From an uncultured Lachnospiraceae bacterium (GTDB taxonomy: Bacteria > Bacillota > Clostridia > Lachnospirales > Lachnospiraceae), in assembly GCA_947177105.1 (NCBI GenBank), contig CAMWTF010000069.1:1-9331 (forward strand): DNA of 9,331 nucleotides. The letters run 5' to 3'. Both the position numbers and the translations under genes were made by a program. This document shows, one piece after another, positions 1-7,105 of this stretch. Positions within the stretch are counted from its first letter, which is position 1. Every line of letters starts with the position of its first letter. Below the pieces are notes generated by a model. It worked only from the letters and a program-made list of their open reading frames with translations, was not told the DNA's origin and ran no database searches.

Positions 1-3000
1 CCGTTGATATTGTATTCCTCGTCCATGGACACATTGCCCTGGGGATCCGCATACTGTGTTGCCACCTGGCCGCTTGCAAAAAGCCTGTCGATCCACTCCT
101 TCGGCGCCACGAAGCGTCCCTCGCCGTGAGAGGCGGGATTGCAGTAGGTCGCCCCCAACTGCGCCCCCCGGAGCCAGGGAGACTTATCGGTGACCACTTT
201 GGTGTACACCATCTTGGAGATATGCCGGCCTACGGTGTTAAAGGTCAGAGTGGGAGAATCCTCCTTCTGCCCCAGAATCTCACCGTAGGGCACCAGCCCC
301 AGCTTAATCAAAGCCTGGAATCCGTTGCAGATACCCAGCGCCAGACCGTCTCTCTCGTTTAAGAGCTTCATTACCGCCTCTTTAAGCTTAGCATTCTGGA
401 ACGCCGTGGCAAAAAACTTGGCGCTGCCGTCGGGCTCATCGCCTGCGGAGAAGCCACCGGGGAACATGATGATCTGTGCCTGACCGATGGCCTGCTCAAA
501 GACTTCCACAGACTGACGGATATCCGAAGCGCTTCTATTGCTGAACACCTTAGTCACCACATCCGCACCCGCCCGCTCAAAGGCTTTGGCGCTGTCATAC
601 TCACAGTTGGTTCCGGGGAACACCGGAATAAACACGGTGGGCCTTGCCACCTTATGCTTACACACATAGACACTTTCCGCCTGGTAAGTCTTGCTCTCCA
701 CCGGCTCTGTCCCGGTCACTGCCTTGGTGGGGAAGACCTTCTCCAGCCTGGTTGTCCAGGCATCCAAAGCCTCTTCTATGGAGATCTGCATCTGACCCAC
801 ACGGAACACAGGATCGGCGGTCACGGTACCGATCACCATGTAATCCAGATCTCTCTCCTCCAGCAGTGCCAGCTTCTCCGCCGGCATCTCCACCAGCAGA
901 TCACCCAGACCGTTGCAGAACAGATCCTGAGCGTCCACGCCCTCCTCTATATTTACACCCAGCTTGTTGCCGAAAGCCATCTTGGACACAGCCGCCGCCA
1001 CGCCCTTAGCATCCAGCGCATAGGCGGAGACAATGGTCTTCTCCTGCATCAACTGGTGGACAGCGTCATACAGCTCCATCACCGCCTCGTACATGGGCAC
1101 GTCAAAATCATCCTTCTCTATGGCAAAACGCACCAGTTTGTTGCCGGGAGTCTTTAACTCCGGCGTCACGATATCGCCGCATTTCGCAATATCCACCGCA
1201 AAGGACACCAGAGTGGGCGGCACATCAATGTCATTGAAAGTGCCGGACATGCTGTCCTTGCCGCCGATGGAAGGCAGCCCAAAGCCGATCTGGGCATCGT
1301 AAGCGCCCAGCAATGCTGCAAAGGGTTGGCTCCAGCGGGCCGGATCCTCCGTCATCCTGCGGAAATATTCCTGGAAGGTGAAGCGTATCTTGCTGTAGTC
1401 ACCGCCATTTGCCACAATCTTGGCCATGGACTCCACCACCGCATAGATAGCGCCGTGATAAGGGCTCCAGGAGGATAAACAGGGATCGAAACCATAACTC
1501 ATCATAGTCACAGTGTCCGTCTTGCCCTTTAACACCGGCAGCTTTGCCACCATGGCCTGGGTCTCGGTGAGCTGATACACTCCGCCGTAAGGCATCAACA
1601 CGCTGGCGGCGCCGATGGAGGAGTCAAACATCTCCACCAGGCCCTTCTGGGAACATACATTTAAATCATTTAACAGTGTCAGCCATGCGCCCTTGATGTC
1701 GCCGGCCTCGGCCTGCTCTCCCACTTTTTCCACGGCATACCGGTTAAAATAATTCTCTTTCTCGTCCGGAATATCCACTTTGACACCTGTCTCCTGGTGC
1801 GCGCCGTTGGTATCCAGAAAAGCTCTCTTCAGATTGACGATATCCTTCCCTCTCCAGTTCAGCACCAAGCGGGGCTCCTTAGTGACGGTGGCCACTGCCA
1901 CTGCCTCCAGGTTCTCCTCCGCGGCATAACCCAGGAAAGCGTCCACATCCTTGGGGTCAACCACCACTGCCATGCGCTCCTGGGACTCCGAGATCGCCAA
2001 CTCCGTGCCGTCCAGGCCCGCATACTTCTTGGGCACCTTGTCCAGATCCACCGTCAGACCGTCCGCCAACTCGCCGATGGCCACGGACACGCCGCCTGCG
2101 CCAAAGTCATTGCACTTCTTGATCAGCCTGCTGACTTCTTCCCTGCGGAACAATCTCTGGATCTTGCGCTCCGTGGGGGCATTGCCCTTCTGTACCTCCG
2201 CACCGCAGGTCTCGATGGACTGCTCCGTGTGTACCTTTGAGGATCCGGTGGCTCCGCCGCAGCCGTCGCGGCCGGTGCGCCCGCCCAGCAGGATAATGAT
2301 ATCGCCGGGATCGGCGGTTTCACGGATCACGTTTCTGCGGGGAGCCGCGCCCATCACCGCACCGATTTCCATGCGCTTCGCCACATAACCCGGATGGTAT
2401 ATCTCCTTCACCAAACCGGTGGCCAGACCAATCTGATTGCCGTAGGAGGAATAGCCGCTGGCAGCGCCCCTCACCAGCTTTTTCTGGGACAGCTTGCCCT
2501 TTAACGTGTCCGCCACAGGCACGGTGGGATCGGCGGCGCCGGTCACACGCATGGCCTGATACACATAGCCCCTGCCGGACAGCGGGTCACGGATGGCGCC
2601 GCCCAGACAGGTGGCCGCTCCGCCGAAGGGTTCGATCTCCGTGGGATGGTTGTGGGTTTCATTCTTGAAAAATACCAGCCATTCCTGAGTCTCCGTATGG
2701 TCCTCGTACTCCATCTCCACGGGCACCACCACAGAACAGGCGTTGATCTCATCGGACTCCTCCAGGTCGGCCAGCTTGCCGTCCTTTTTCAGTTTCCGCA
2801 TGGCCATCAGGGCCAGATCCATCAGGCAGACAAATTTATCCTTCCTGTCCGCAAAGATTTCCTCTCTGGTATCCATATAGCTCTGGTAGGTGGCCTCAAT
2901 GGGATCTCTGTAATAGCCTTCGCCGAATTCCACATCCTTAAGCTCCGTGGAGAAAGTGGTGTGGCGGCAGTGGTCGGACCAGTAGGTGTCCAGCACCCGG

Positions 3001-3647
3001 ATTTCCGTCACGGAGGGATCTCTCCTCTCATCGTCGTGGAAATACTTCTGGATATGCAAAAAGTCCTTGAAGGTCATGGCCAGTCCCAGCGAGTCATAAA
3101 GCTTTTTCAGTCCCTCTTGGGGCATATTGGCAAAACCCTCAAAAATCGCCACATCCGCCGGATCCTGAAACCGGGTCACCAGGGTATCGGGCTTTTCCAT
3201 ATCCGTCTCACGGGAATCCACGGGATTGATGCAGTATGCCTTGATGCGGCCCATCTCCTCCTCGCTCACATCACCGATAATCATATAGGTCACGGCGGTG
3301 CGGATAATGGGTTCCTCGTCCTCTTTCAGGAACTGCACACACTGCACTGCGGAATCAGCCCTCTGGTCGAACTGACCGGGCAGAAATTCCACGGAAAACA
3401 CATGCCCTTTGGCCGGAATCTCAATGTTTTCCTCATACAGCTCGTCCACCGGCGGCTCGGAAAATACGGTGCGGCAGGCGGCGGCAAAGGTCTCATCGGA
3501 GATGTTCTCCACATCATAGCGGATGAACTCCCTCACCTCCTCCACATTGTTAAGGCCCAGGTAGTTCTTCAGATCTCCTTTCAGCTCCCTGGCTTTTACT
3601 GCATAGGGGGCTTTCTTTTCCACATAGATACGTCTTACATTTCCCAT
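1..3647 (-). CDS. purL: Phosphoribosylformylglycinamidine synthase, single-chain clostridial form (C-terminus cut by window edge)
   Basis: Catalyses the ATP- and glutamine-dependent conversion of FGAR to FGAM in de novo purine synthesis, in the cytoplasm. One frame is open from the ATG at 3647 to the window edge, giving 1215 full codons. Visible landmarks are DHCRHT (residues 225-230), the ETHNHPT motif of the first AIRS-like ATP-binding half (330-336), the glycine-rich LGGRTGRDGCGG (454-465), and GGKDSM of the second half (795-800). A fused glutaminase domain begins near residue 1000 with FPGTNCE; its catalytic triad is Cys1107 in GICNG and His1174/Glu1176 in SHGEGRF. Synthetase and glutaminase thus sit on one chain, unlike the separate PurS/PurQ/PurL of Bacillus. 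The family usually runs a few dozen residues further, so only the extreme C-terminus is missing. The start is supported by GGAGG six bases upstream. The flanking gene is unrelated to purines, so it is not in a visible pur operon. Confidence 0.96.
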   Translation of the reverse strand, partial: MGNVRRIYVEKKAPYAVKARELKGDLKNYLGLNNVEEVREFIRYDVENISDETFAAACRTVFSEPPVDELYEENIEIPAKGHVFSVEFLPGQFDQRADSAVQCVQFLKEDEEPIIRTAVTYMIIGDVSEEEMGRIKAYCINPVDSRETDMEKPDTLVTRFQDPADVAIFEGFANMPQEGLKKLYDSLGLAMTFKDFLHIQKYFHDDERRDPSVTEIRVLDTYWSDHCRHTTFSTELKDVEFGEGYYRDPIEATYQSYMDTREEIFADRKDKFVCLMDLALMAMRKLKKDGKLADLEESDEINACSVVVPVEMEYEDHTETQEWLVFFKNETHNHPTEIEPFGGAATCLGGAIRDPLSGRGYVYQAMRVTGAADPTVPVADTLKGKLSQKKLVRGAASGYSSYGNQIGLATGLVKEIYHPGYVAKRMEIGAVMGAAPRRNVIRETADPGDIIILLGGRTGRDGCGGATGSSKVHTEQSIETCGAEVQKGNAPTERKIQRLFRREEVSRLIKKCNDFGAGGVSVAIGELADGLTVDLDKVPKKYAGLDGTELAISESQERMAVVVDPKDVDAFLGYAAEENLEAVAVATVTKEPRLVLNWRGKDIVNLKRAFLDTNGAHQETGVKVDIPDEKENYFNRYAVEKVGEQAEAGDIKGAWLTLLNDLNVCSQKGLVEMFDSSIGAASVLMPYGGVYQLTETQAMVAKLPVLKGKTDTVTMMSYGFDPCLSSWSPYHGAIYAVVESMAKIVANGGDYSKIRFTFQEYFRRMTEDPARWSQPFAALLGAYDAQIGFGLPSIGGKDSMSGTFNDIDVPPTLVSFAVDIAKCGDIVTPELKTPGNKLVRFAIEKDDFDVPMYEAVMELYDAVHQLMQEKTIVSAYALDAKGVAAAVSKMAFGNKLGVNIEEGVDAQDLFCNGLGDLLVEMPAEKLALLEERDLDYMVIGTVTADPVFRVGQMQISIEEALDAWTTRLEKVFPTKAVTGTEPVESKTYQAESVYVCKHKVARPTVFIPVFPGTNCEYDSAKAFERAGADVVTKVFSNRSASDIRQSVEVFEQAIGQAQIIMFPGGFSAGDEPDGSAKFFATAFQNAKLKEAVMKLLNERDGLALGICNGFQALIKLGLVPYGEILGQKEDSPTLTFNTVGRHISKMVYTKVVTDKSPWLRGAQLGATYCNPASHGEGRFVAPKEWIDRLFASGQVATQYADPQGNVSMDEEYNIN

Positions 3648-3676
3648 GATTGTCCTCCATTGATTTTAAAGATGGG

Positions 3677-3705
3677 GTTATTGCTGTTTCCGAAATAAAT
3701 TACAA
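3677..3705 (-). promoter_or_regulatory. Possible purL promoter
   Basis: On the minus strand TTGTAA (3705-3700) and AATAAC (3682-3677) are separated by 17 bases, and the ATG of purL follows about 30 bases later. Each box matches only four of six consensus positions. The 127-bp gap (3648-3774) contains no convincing terminator for the preceding gene and no recognisable purine riboswitch, so read-through from upstream is also possible. Confidence 0.25.
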
Positions 3706-3774
3706 CTATAGGATGCAAAAATCCCGTACACACCTGTGCCGTAGTCAGCTCCAGATGGATATTATATTGATAAT

Positions 3775-4710
3775 CTACTCATGTAATCTGTGTACCAGGC
3801 GGTAAACTATATCTCCCTGGCTGATCAGGGCTTTTGTGTGGGCGAAGAATACGATGCCGTCTGTGGGGGCCACAATGGTCTCCCGCACAATTCCCTCCTG
3901 GGGATCGATGATCTCCGCCAGGGGACGGCCATAGCGCACATCGTCTCCGGGACGCACCAAGCCCCGAAAGATTCCGGCGCGGCCTGCATGCACGTCGGAC
4001 AGATCCTGCTCGTAGAGTACATGGCTGATATAACCGCTGTGACTGTCATAACGGATGATGCCCATGCGCTTCAGGAAACGCAGCACTGCCGCCACCCCCT
4101 GGCTGGCGCTGCGTTCGTCTATCTCCCAGTTGGTCTTGGTGAACAGGGAGAAGGCGGCAGTATTTGCAGCCTGCCAATTGTAATTCAGTGTGCCGGTGTC
4201 GATGGGAGCCGGTTTATGTACCACTACATAGGGCAGTCCAAATAGATTGGCCAGAGATGTGTTCTGGTAGCCTGTCTCCATCATACGCACATGGGGCATA
4301 AATTCCCCATCCATATAGAAGGAGGCAAACTGTATCCCATAGTCATAACTGCCTATATCCTCCATCAGCGCATGTACGATGCGCCTGTCCTGCTCCCCGT
4401 AGGAGTTGCCGGGAAATCCCCGGTTCAGGTCCGCATTGTCCACTCCGAAAAAGCACCGCCCCACATTGATACTATAACTGTTGACCACCGGAATCACCTG
4501 AATCTGCTTGCCTGTACAGATGCAGCTGTTAGTCTCCAGTTCCTTCAATGCCTGAATCAGCTGGGAACAGACATACATCTGCTGGATCTCATTCCCCCGC
4601 AGCGCCCCCACGATACAGGCGGATTTCTCTCCCTGACCGAAGGTATAACCCTTGATCTTCATATCCTCCCGATAAGCGGAATGTACCATGTATATCTCAT
4701 GAATATGCAT
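3775..4710 (-). CDS. Succinylglutamate desuccinylase/aspartoacylase family paralogue lacking zinc ligands (probable pseudoenzyme)
   Basis: A 311-residue protein that aligns with the equally long product of the gene just upstream. It keeps the family frame: DLNRGFPG at residues 94-101 (DLNRMFPG in the neighbour), the stretch ending in PHVRM, and a C-terminal small beta-barrel-like domain (about 225-311). The metal site is degraded. The usual HGxE motif reads RGNE (Arg39 to Glu42 region), the second zinc histidine of the DVHSS motif is replaced in IQFAS, and the catalytic glutamate of VVELGQ aligns with histidine in VVVHKP (His165). Hydrolysis by the normal zinc mechanism is therefore unlikely. 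It may instead bind a ligand or partner its active neighbour; this is inference. The reading frame is intact, arguing against simple decay. The ATG at 4710 has only a modest AAAGG upstream; a second ATG lies seven codons in. It ends with TAG at 3775. Confidence 0.82.
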   Translation of the reverse strand: MHIHEIYMVHSAYREDMKIKGYTFGQGEKSACIVGALRGNEIQQMYVCSQLIQALKELETNSCICTGKQIQVIPVVNSYSINVGRCFFGVDNADLNRGFPGNSYGEQDRRIVHALMEDIGSYDYGIQFASFYMDGEFMPHVRMMETGYQNTSLANLFGLPYVVVHKPAPIDTGTLNYNWQAANTAAFSLFTKTNWEIDERSASQGVAAVLRFLKRMGIIRYDSHSGYISHVLYEQDLSDVHAGRAGIFRGLVRPGDDVRYGRPLAEIIDPQEGIVRETIVAPTDGIVFFAHTKALISQGDIVYRLVHRLHE

Positions 4711-4766
4711 AAAAAACTGCCTTTCTCAATCTGTGCCTGCCCCTTACCTCAAGAATAAGTCATGGG

Positions 4767-4842
4767 TTCTTTTCACACTAACTCCCATCTGCCCGCTTCA
4801 GCGGGTACTCAAATCGGGATGATGAAAATTCTTTTCACACTA
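4767..4842 (-). repeat. Two direct copies of a 14-bp repeat between the deacylase genes
   Basis: The minus-strand sequence TAGTGTGAAAAGAA occurs identically at 4842-4829 and 4780-4767, with starts 62 bases apart. The first copy covers the stop codon of the upstream deacylase gene (GTG TGA), and the second lies in the leader of the downstream one. At the first copy TGAAAA-GAA-TTTTCA forms a small AT-rich inverted repeat (4837-4823). The repeat was not found elsewhere in the window. It could be a regulator site, an RNA processing site or a trace of local duplication. Confidence 0.7.
4792..4805 (-). other. Small hairpin between the two 14-bp repeats
   Basis: CCCGC and GCGGG pair around a four-base TGAA loop (minus strand). 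No run of T follows, so it is not a standard terminator. It lies midway between the two repeat copies and may shape the RNA between the two genes, for example as a processing or stability element. Confidence 0.4.
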
Positions 4843-5770
4843 TGCCCGTCAGAATCCGGGCCAGCAGGTCCCCCTCATAGACCACGGGATAGTTTCGCAG
4901 GGTAAACAGCAGCCCGTCCTTACCTGCCTTGACCTGTTTTTTGATCTGTCCTGTCATGGGATCTACAATCTCGCCTATCAGTTCTCCCACACAGACAAAA
5001 TGATTGTGCTTGCTTCTGGGAAGAAATATTCCCTCCACATCGCTGCGGATAAACTCCACCTTGCCGTCGCTGGAGATGGCAGGCAGCTGGGTGGGCGGCA
5101 CTTCCCCTGTCCAGATCCCCATCTCATGCATCACATTGAAAATCCCGTCCACCACCTGATTTCCATAGGGCATGTTGATGCTGTTGCCTTGACCCAGCTC
5201 CACCACCATGGTGGGAACGCCCATGATATTCAGAGAGTGGGCCAGCGTGGCCTCATGCACTGTAGCTGTTGCATTCATCCAGATCACATCCACATTCATC
5301 AGCTTGGCAAAGGGCAGCATCCTCCCGGCAAATTCTTCATTCAGCCTCACCTGGGGGATCTCCTGCACAAAAATATCGCTGGAATGCACATCAATACACA
5401 GATCAACGCCGATTAAGTCCTCCACCACTGCCGCTGCAATCTGCTCCATGGCATTGCCGTCCCTGCTGCCCGGGAACATGCGGTTCAAATCCATGCCGGT
5501 GACAGGCAGTACCTTGCTGGCCAGATCCACCCCCAACGGATTCAGCGCCGGATAGATGTCCACGATGCCCGCCAGATATTCGGGATGTGCGGCAATACGC
5601 CTGGCCACCTCGTAGCAGATATACTGCCCTTCCAATTCATCCCCATGAGTCCCGGATACCACAGCCACACGTCCCAGTGATTTTGTGTCTTCCTTATAAC
5701 AGAACCTGTTCCTGCGTATGGCCAGATGCTCCCCCACCGGCAGTTCCAGCGAAGCGATTGTCTCAATCAT
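4835..5770 (-). CDS. Succinylglutamate desuccinylase/aspartoacylase family zinc hydrolase
   Basis: A 311-residue cytoplasmic protein of the AstE/AspA group (M14-like zinc carboxypeptidase fold). Such enzymes remove an acyl group from an N-acyl amino acid or cut a related amide; the substrate here cannot be read from sequence. The complete active site is visible: zinc ligands His42 and Glu45 in GTHGDE, the third ligand His129 in DVHSS, the substrate-binding motif DLNRMFPG (residues 94-101, Arg97), and the catalytic Glu191 in VVELGQG. Residues from about 235 form the C-terminal barrel-like domain common in COG3608 proteins. There is no signal peptide. The ATG at 5770 is preceded by AGGAG. The next gene downstream, 124 bases on, is a paralogue that has lost this active site. 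Upstream lies a TetR-type regulator gene. Confidence 0.9.
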   Translation of the reverse strand: MIETIASLELPVGEHLAIRRNRFCYKEDTKSLGRVAVVSGTHGDELEGQYICYEVARRIAAHPEYLAGIVDIYPALNPLGVDLASKVLPVTGMDLNRMFPGSRDGNAMEQIAAAVVEDLIGVDLCIDVHSSDIFVQEIPQVRLNEEFAGRMLPFAKLMNVDVIWMNATATVHEATLAHSLNIMGVPTMVVELGQGNSINMPYGNQVVDGIFNVMHEMGIWTGEVPPTQLPAISSDGKVEFIRSDVEGIFLPRSKHNHFVCVGELIGEIVDPMTGQIKKQVKAGKDGLLFTLRNYPVVYEGDLLARILTGIV

Positions 5771-5780
5771 ATTTATTTTT

Positions 5781-5807
5781 CTCCTATTAAGAGTTCCGTA
5801 TATTCCC
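5781..5807 (-). repeat. 27-bp leader element, copy B (before the active deacylase)
   Basis: Read on the minus strand it begins GGGAATATACGGAACTC and ends in the AGGAG ribosome binding site of the gene at 5770. It matches copy A (6980-7006) at 24 of 27 positions without gaps, and all three differences avoid GGGAATAT, CGGAACTC and the AGGAG end. There is no strong dyad; GGAA occurs twice, nine bases apart. It could be an operator or a translation-control element. Confidence 0.75.
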
Positions 5808-5825
5808 GTGTAAGAATTTTGTTTA
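5797..5825 (-). promoter_or_regulatory. Possible promoter of the deacylase gene
   Basis: Minus-strand TAAACA (5825-5820) and TATACG (5802-5797) are 17 bases apart, each matching four of six consensus positions. The -10 box would fall inside leader element copy B, so a protein bound there would block it. The equivalent position in copy A has no matching -35, so the element itself is not simply a promoter. Confidence 0.3.
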
Positions 5826-5834
5826 CCATAAAAT

Positions 5835-5859
5835 GTGCCCCCGCCGCCGGCAGGAGCAC
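5835..5859 (-). terminator. GC-rich hairpin after the TetR gene (weak terminator or attenuator)
   Basis: GTGCTCCTGCC and GGCGGGGGCAC pair over 11 positions, two or three as G-U, around a three-base GGC loop. It starts 5 bases after the TetR stop. Only ATTTTATGG follows, a poor T tract, so termination is probably partial. It separates the unknown gene and tetR from the deacylase pair. Confidence 0.5.
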
Positions 5860-5864
5860 ACTCC

Positions 5865-6449
5865 TTAGTCTTCCATTCCCAGGGCAGTCAGAATGTACTC
5901 AAATTCCCGCTCCACAGCCTCCGCAGTAATGCCAATGGTCTGGGCGTTGATCTTAAGGCCCTCCAATACAAACATGATATTGCGGGCCGTTCCCTCACAG
6001 TCCTCACAGTAGAATTCCCCGCTATCTGCTCCGGTCTCTATGAGTTTTTGTATGATCTTTACCGCCGAATCAAACTGCTTTTTCAGAATATTGTCCTTCT
6101 TGGGCAGATCGTTTTCAAAATAGAATTCATATGTAGCCTGGGTCAGAGTATCCTTTGTCCGCAGCAGCTCCTTCTTCTGCTCCCTTAGAAACAGGGTCAG
6201 AATGTCCGCCGCAGTGGCATCCTCGGTGATGCTGTCTGAGAACACGTCGTCTGCCTCCTCGCTCTCCAGCTTCAGCACCTCCAGGAAAATCTCGGCAGTG
6301 TTATTGAAATAGAGGTACAGACCGCCCCGGCTGATCTCACAAGCCTCCACGATATCCTTCATGGTCACTCTCTTATATCCCTTCTCCATGAACACCCGGC
6401 GAGCCGTCTCCAAAATATACTTCCTCTTCTGTAGCGATTTCTCTCCCAT
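5865..6449 (-). CDS. TetR/AcrR family transcriptional regulator
   Basis: A 194-residue DNA-binding protein. Residues 8-55 match the TetR N-terminal domain: a first helix with ILETARRVFMEKGY, then the helix-turn-helix TMKDIVEACEISRGGLYLYF (29-48). The rest is the variable helical ligand-binding and dimerisation domain, ending AEAVEREFEYILTALGMED. The ligand is unknown. The ATG at 6449 is chosen because GGAG lies six bases upstream; an in-frame GTG four codons earlier (6461) overlaps that site and has a weaker one. It starts 40 bases after the unknown 159-residue gene, so the two are probably cotranscribed. It sits between the two copies of the 27-bp leader element, which makes those copies candidate targets; this is inference. 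Confidence 0.92.
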   Translation of the reverse strand: MGEKSLQKRKYILETARRVFMEKGYKRVTMKDIVEACEISRGGLYLYFNNTAEIFLEVLKLESEEADDVFSDSITEDATAADILTLFLREQKKELLRTKDTLTQATYEFYFENDLPKKDNILKKQFDSAVKIIQKLIETGADSGEFYCEDCEGTARNIMFVLEGLKINAQTIGITAEAVEREFEYILTALGMED

Positions 6450-6455
6450 CTGCCT

Positions 6456-6459
6456 CTCC
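6456..6459 (-). promoter_or_regulatory. Ribosome binding site that fixes the TetR start
   Basis: GGAG six bases before the ATG at 6449. It lies at the alternative GTG start (6461-6459), which would otherwise be the longest reading frame. Confidence 0.6.
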
Positions 6460-6489
6460 ACTCTTCACTTTGTTCCCCAATAAATCGGC

Positions 6490-6969
6490 CTACCTTCCCA
6501 GAATTCCCTCTTCCCGCTCCAGACGCCGATCCCAGTACTCCACGATCTCCTGCATTTTTGCCAGCACCATATAGAAAATACTCTCCTGTACGGCCTGCGT
6601 CCACAGATATGCCCTGGCATTCCCCCCCAGCACATATTTGGACAGAATTCCACACAACACATCCCATTCCTGGATTGTGGCTGCCTTAATGACTCTCCTC
6701 TCATCCTCGGGTGTCTTCATATGCTTGCGGGTATATATGTAAGCGTAGTTGCGGTTCATAAAGGAAGATTTCCCCGCCTCCTTCACAAAGCTGAGTAAGG
6801 TACTGTCATATACTGGAAAGGACATGGTGCTATTGCCGTCCTGTCTTCCGTTATATTCGGAGCCCGTCTGCATGCCTGCATGCTCCTCGAACCATGGCAA
6901 ATACCGCAAAAAGGGTTCCAAAGCCTCCTTGTACCGTTTCGATAGCTCGCGCATGTATTCCTGATTCAA
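6490..6969 (-). CDS. Hypothetical protein, 159 residues
   Basis: I do not recognise a named family. The protein is soluble in appearance, without signal peptide or membrane segment, and rich in aromatic residues. Notable parts are LEPFLRYLPWFEEHAG (about 17-32), a central MSFPVYDSTLLSFVKEA, the basic stretch NRNYAYIYTRKHMKTPEDERRVI, and a helical C-terminal half (ILSKYVLGG ... AKMQEIVEYWDRRLEREE). The composition and the intact frame with a strong ribosome binding site support a real gene. The start is TTG at 6969, nine bases after GGAGG; an ATG five codons in (6954) has a weaker site. It is the first gene after a leader with hairpins and the 27-bp element, and is followed 40 bases later by the TetR gene, so it may act in the same response as that regulator. 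Confidence 0.8.
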   Translation of the reverse strand: MNQEYMRELSKRYKEALEPFLRYLPWFEEHAGMQTGSEYNGRQDGNSTMSFPVYDSTLLSFVKEAGKSSFMNRNYAYIYTRKHMKTPEDERRVIKAATIQEWDVLCGILSKYVLGGNARAYLWTQAVQESIFYMVLAKMQEIVEYWDRRLEREEGILGR

Positions 6970-6978
6970 TGCTGCCTA

Positions 6979-6983
6979 CCTCC
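6979..6983 (-). promoter_or_regulatory. Ribosome binding site supporting a TTG start
   Basis: GGAGG is followed by nine bases and then TTG (6969). No ATG or GTG in frame has a better spaced site. It forms the end of leader element copy A. Confidence 0.6.
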
Positions 6984-7006
6984 TAATTAGAGTTCCGCAT
7001 ATTCCC
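6980..7006 (-). repeat. 27-bp leader element, copy A (before the unknown gene)
   Basis: On the minus strand it begins GGGAATATGCGGAACTC and ends with GGAG. It has 24 of 27 identities with copy B at 5781-5807, and both copies lie directly before a gene and include its ribosome binding site. Outside the element the flanks differ: copy A is preceded by GGGTGCGGGCA, copy B by an AT-rich stretch. Confidence 0.75.
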
Positions 7007-7012
7007 TGCCCG

Positions 7013-7060
7013 CACCCAGTTCGGGTGATTGACATCCGGCCGCTATGGCATCCGGATATC
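7013..7060 (-). other. Two hairpins in the leader of the unknown gene
   Basis: As RNA from the minus strand, GATATCCGG (7060-7052) pairs with CCGGATGTC (7039-7031) over nine positions around a 12-base loop. One pair is G-U, which forms only in this strand's transcript. A second stem, CACCC-GAACT-GGGTG (7027-7013), follows three bases later, and element copy A comes next. No known riboswitch class was recognised. The leader from the putative promoter to the TTG is about 130 bases, long for a simple gene. Confidence 0.45.
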
Positions 7061-7105
7061 GCTCAGTGCGCCGGTAAGCAATATGCCGTTCATTATATAT
7101 GTTTT

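Noticed and set aside
2646..3698. A 350-residue open frame on the plus strand.
   Set aside because: It is fully antisense to purL, whose motifs and frame are certain. Its translation shows no domain and is rich in His and Gly/Leu, as expected from a shadow of codon-biased sequence.
3686..3698. A PurBox-like sequence (TTTCCGAAATAA) upstream of purL.
   Set aside because: Only one copy with mismatches to AWWWCCGAACWWT is present. Bacillus-type PurR control normally uses paired boxes, and I cannot show that this organism has that PurR.
3648..3774. A possible purine riboswitch or terminator before purL.
   Set aside because: The conserved loop sequences of the purine riboswitch are absent. The best inverted repeats are only about four pairs and lack a T tract in the right place.
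3790..4758. Plus-strand open frames opposite the second deacylase gene.
   Set aside because: They have no ribosome binding site or recognisable domain and mirror the codon pattern of the minus-strand gene.
6450..6461. GTG at 6461 as the TetR start.
   Set aside because: It overlaps the best ribosome binding site, which is ideally spaced for the ATG at 6449. The four extra residues are not part of the TetR domain.
7031..7056. CATCCGG occurring twice as a direct repeat on the plus strand.
   Set aside because: CCGG is self-complementary, so this is explained by the two arms of the nine-pair leader hairpin.
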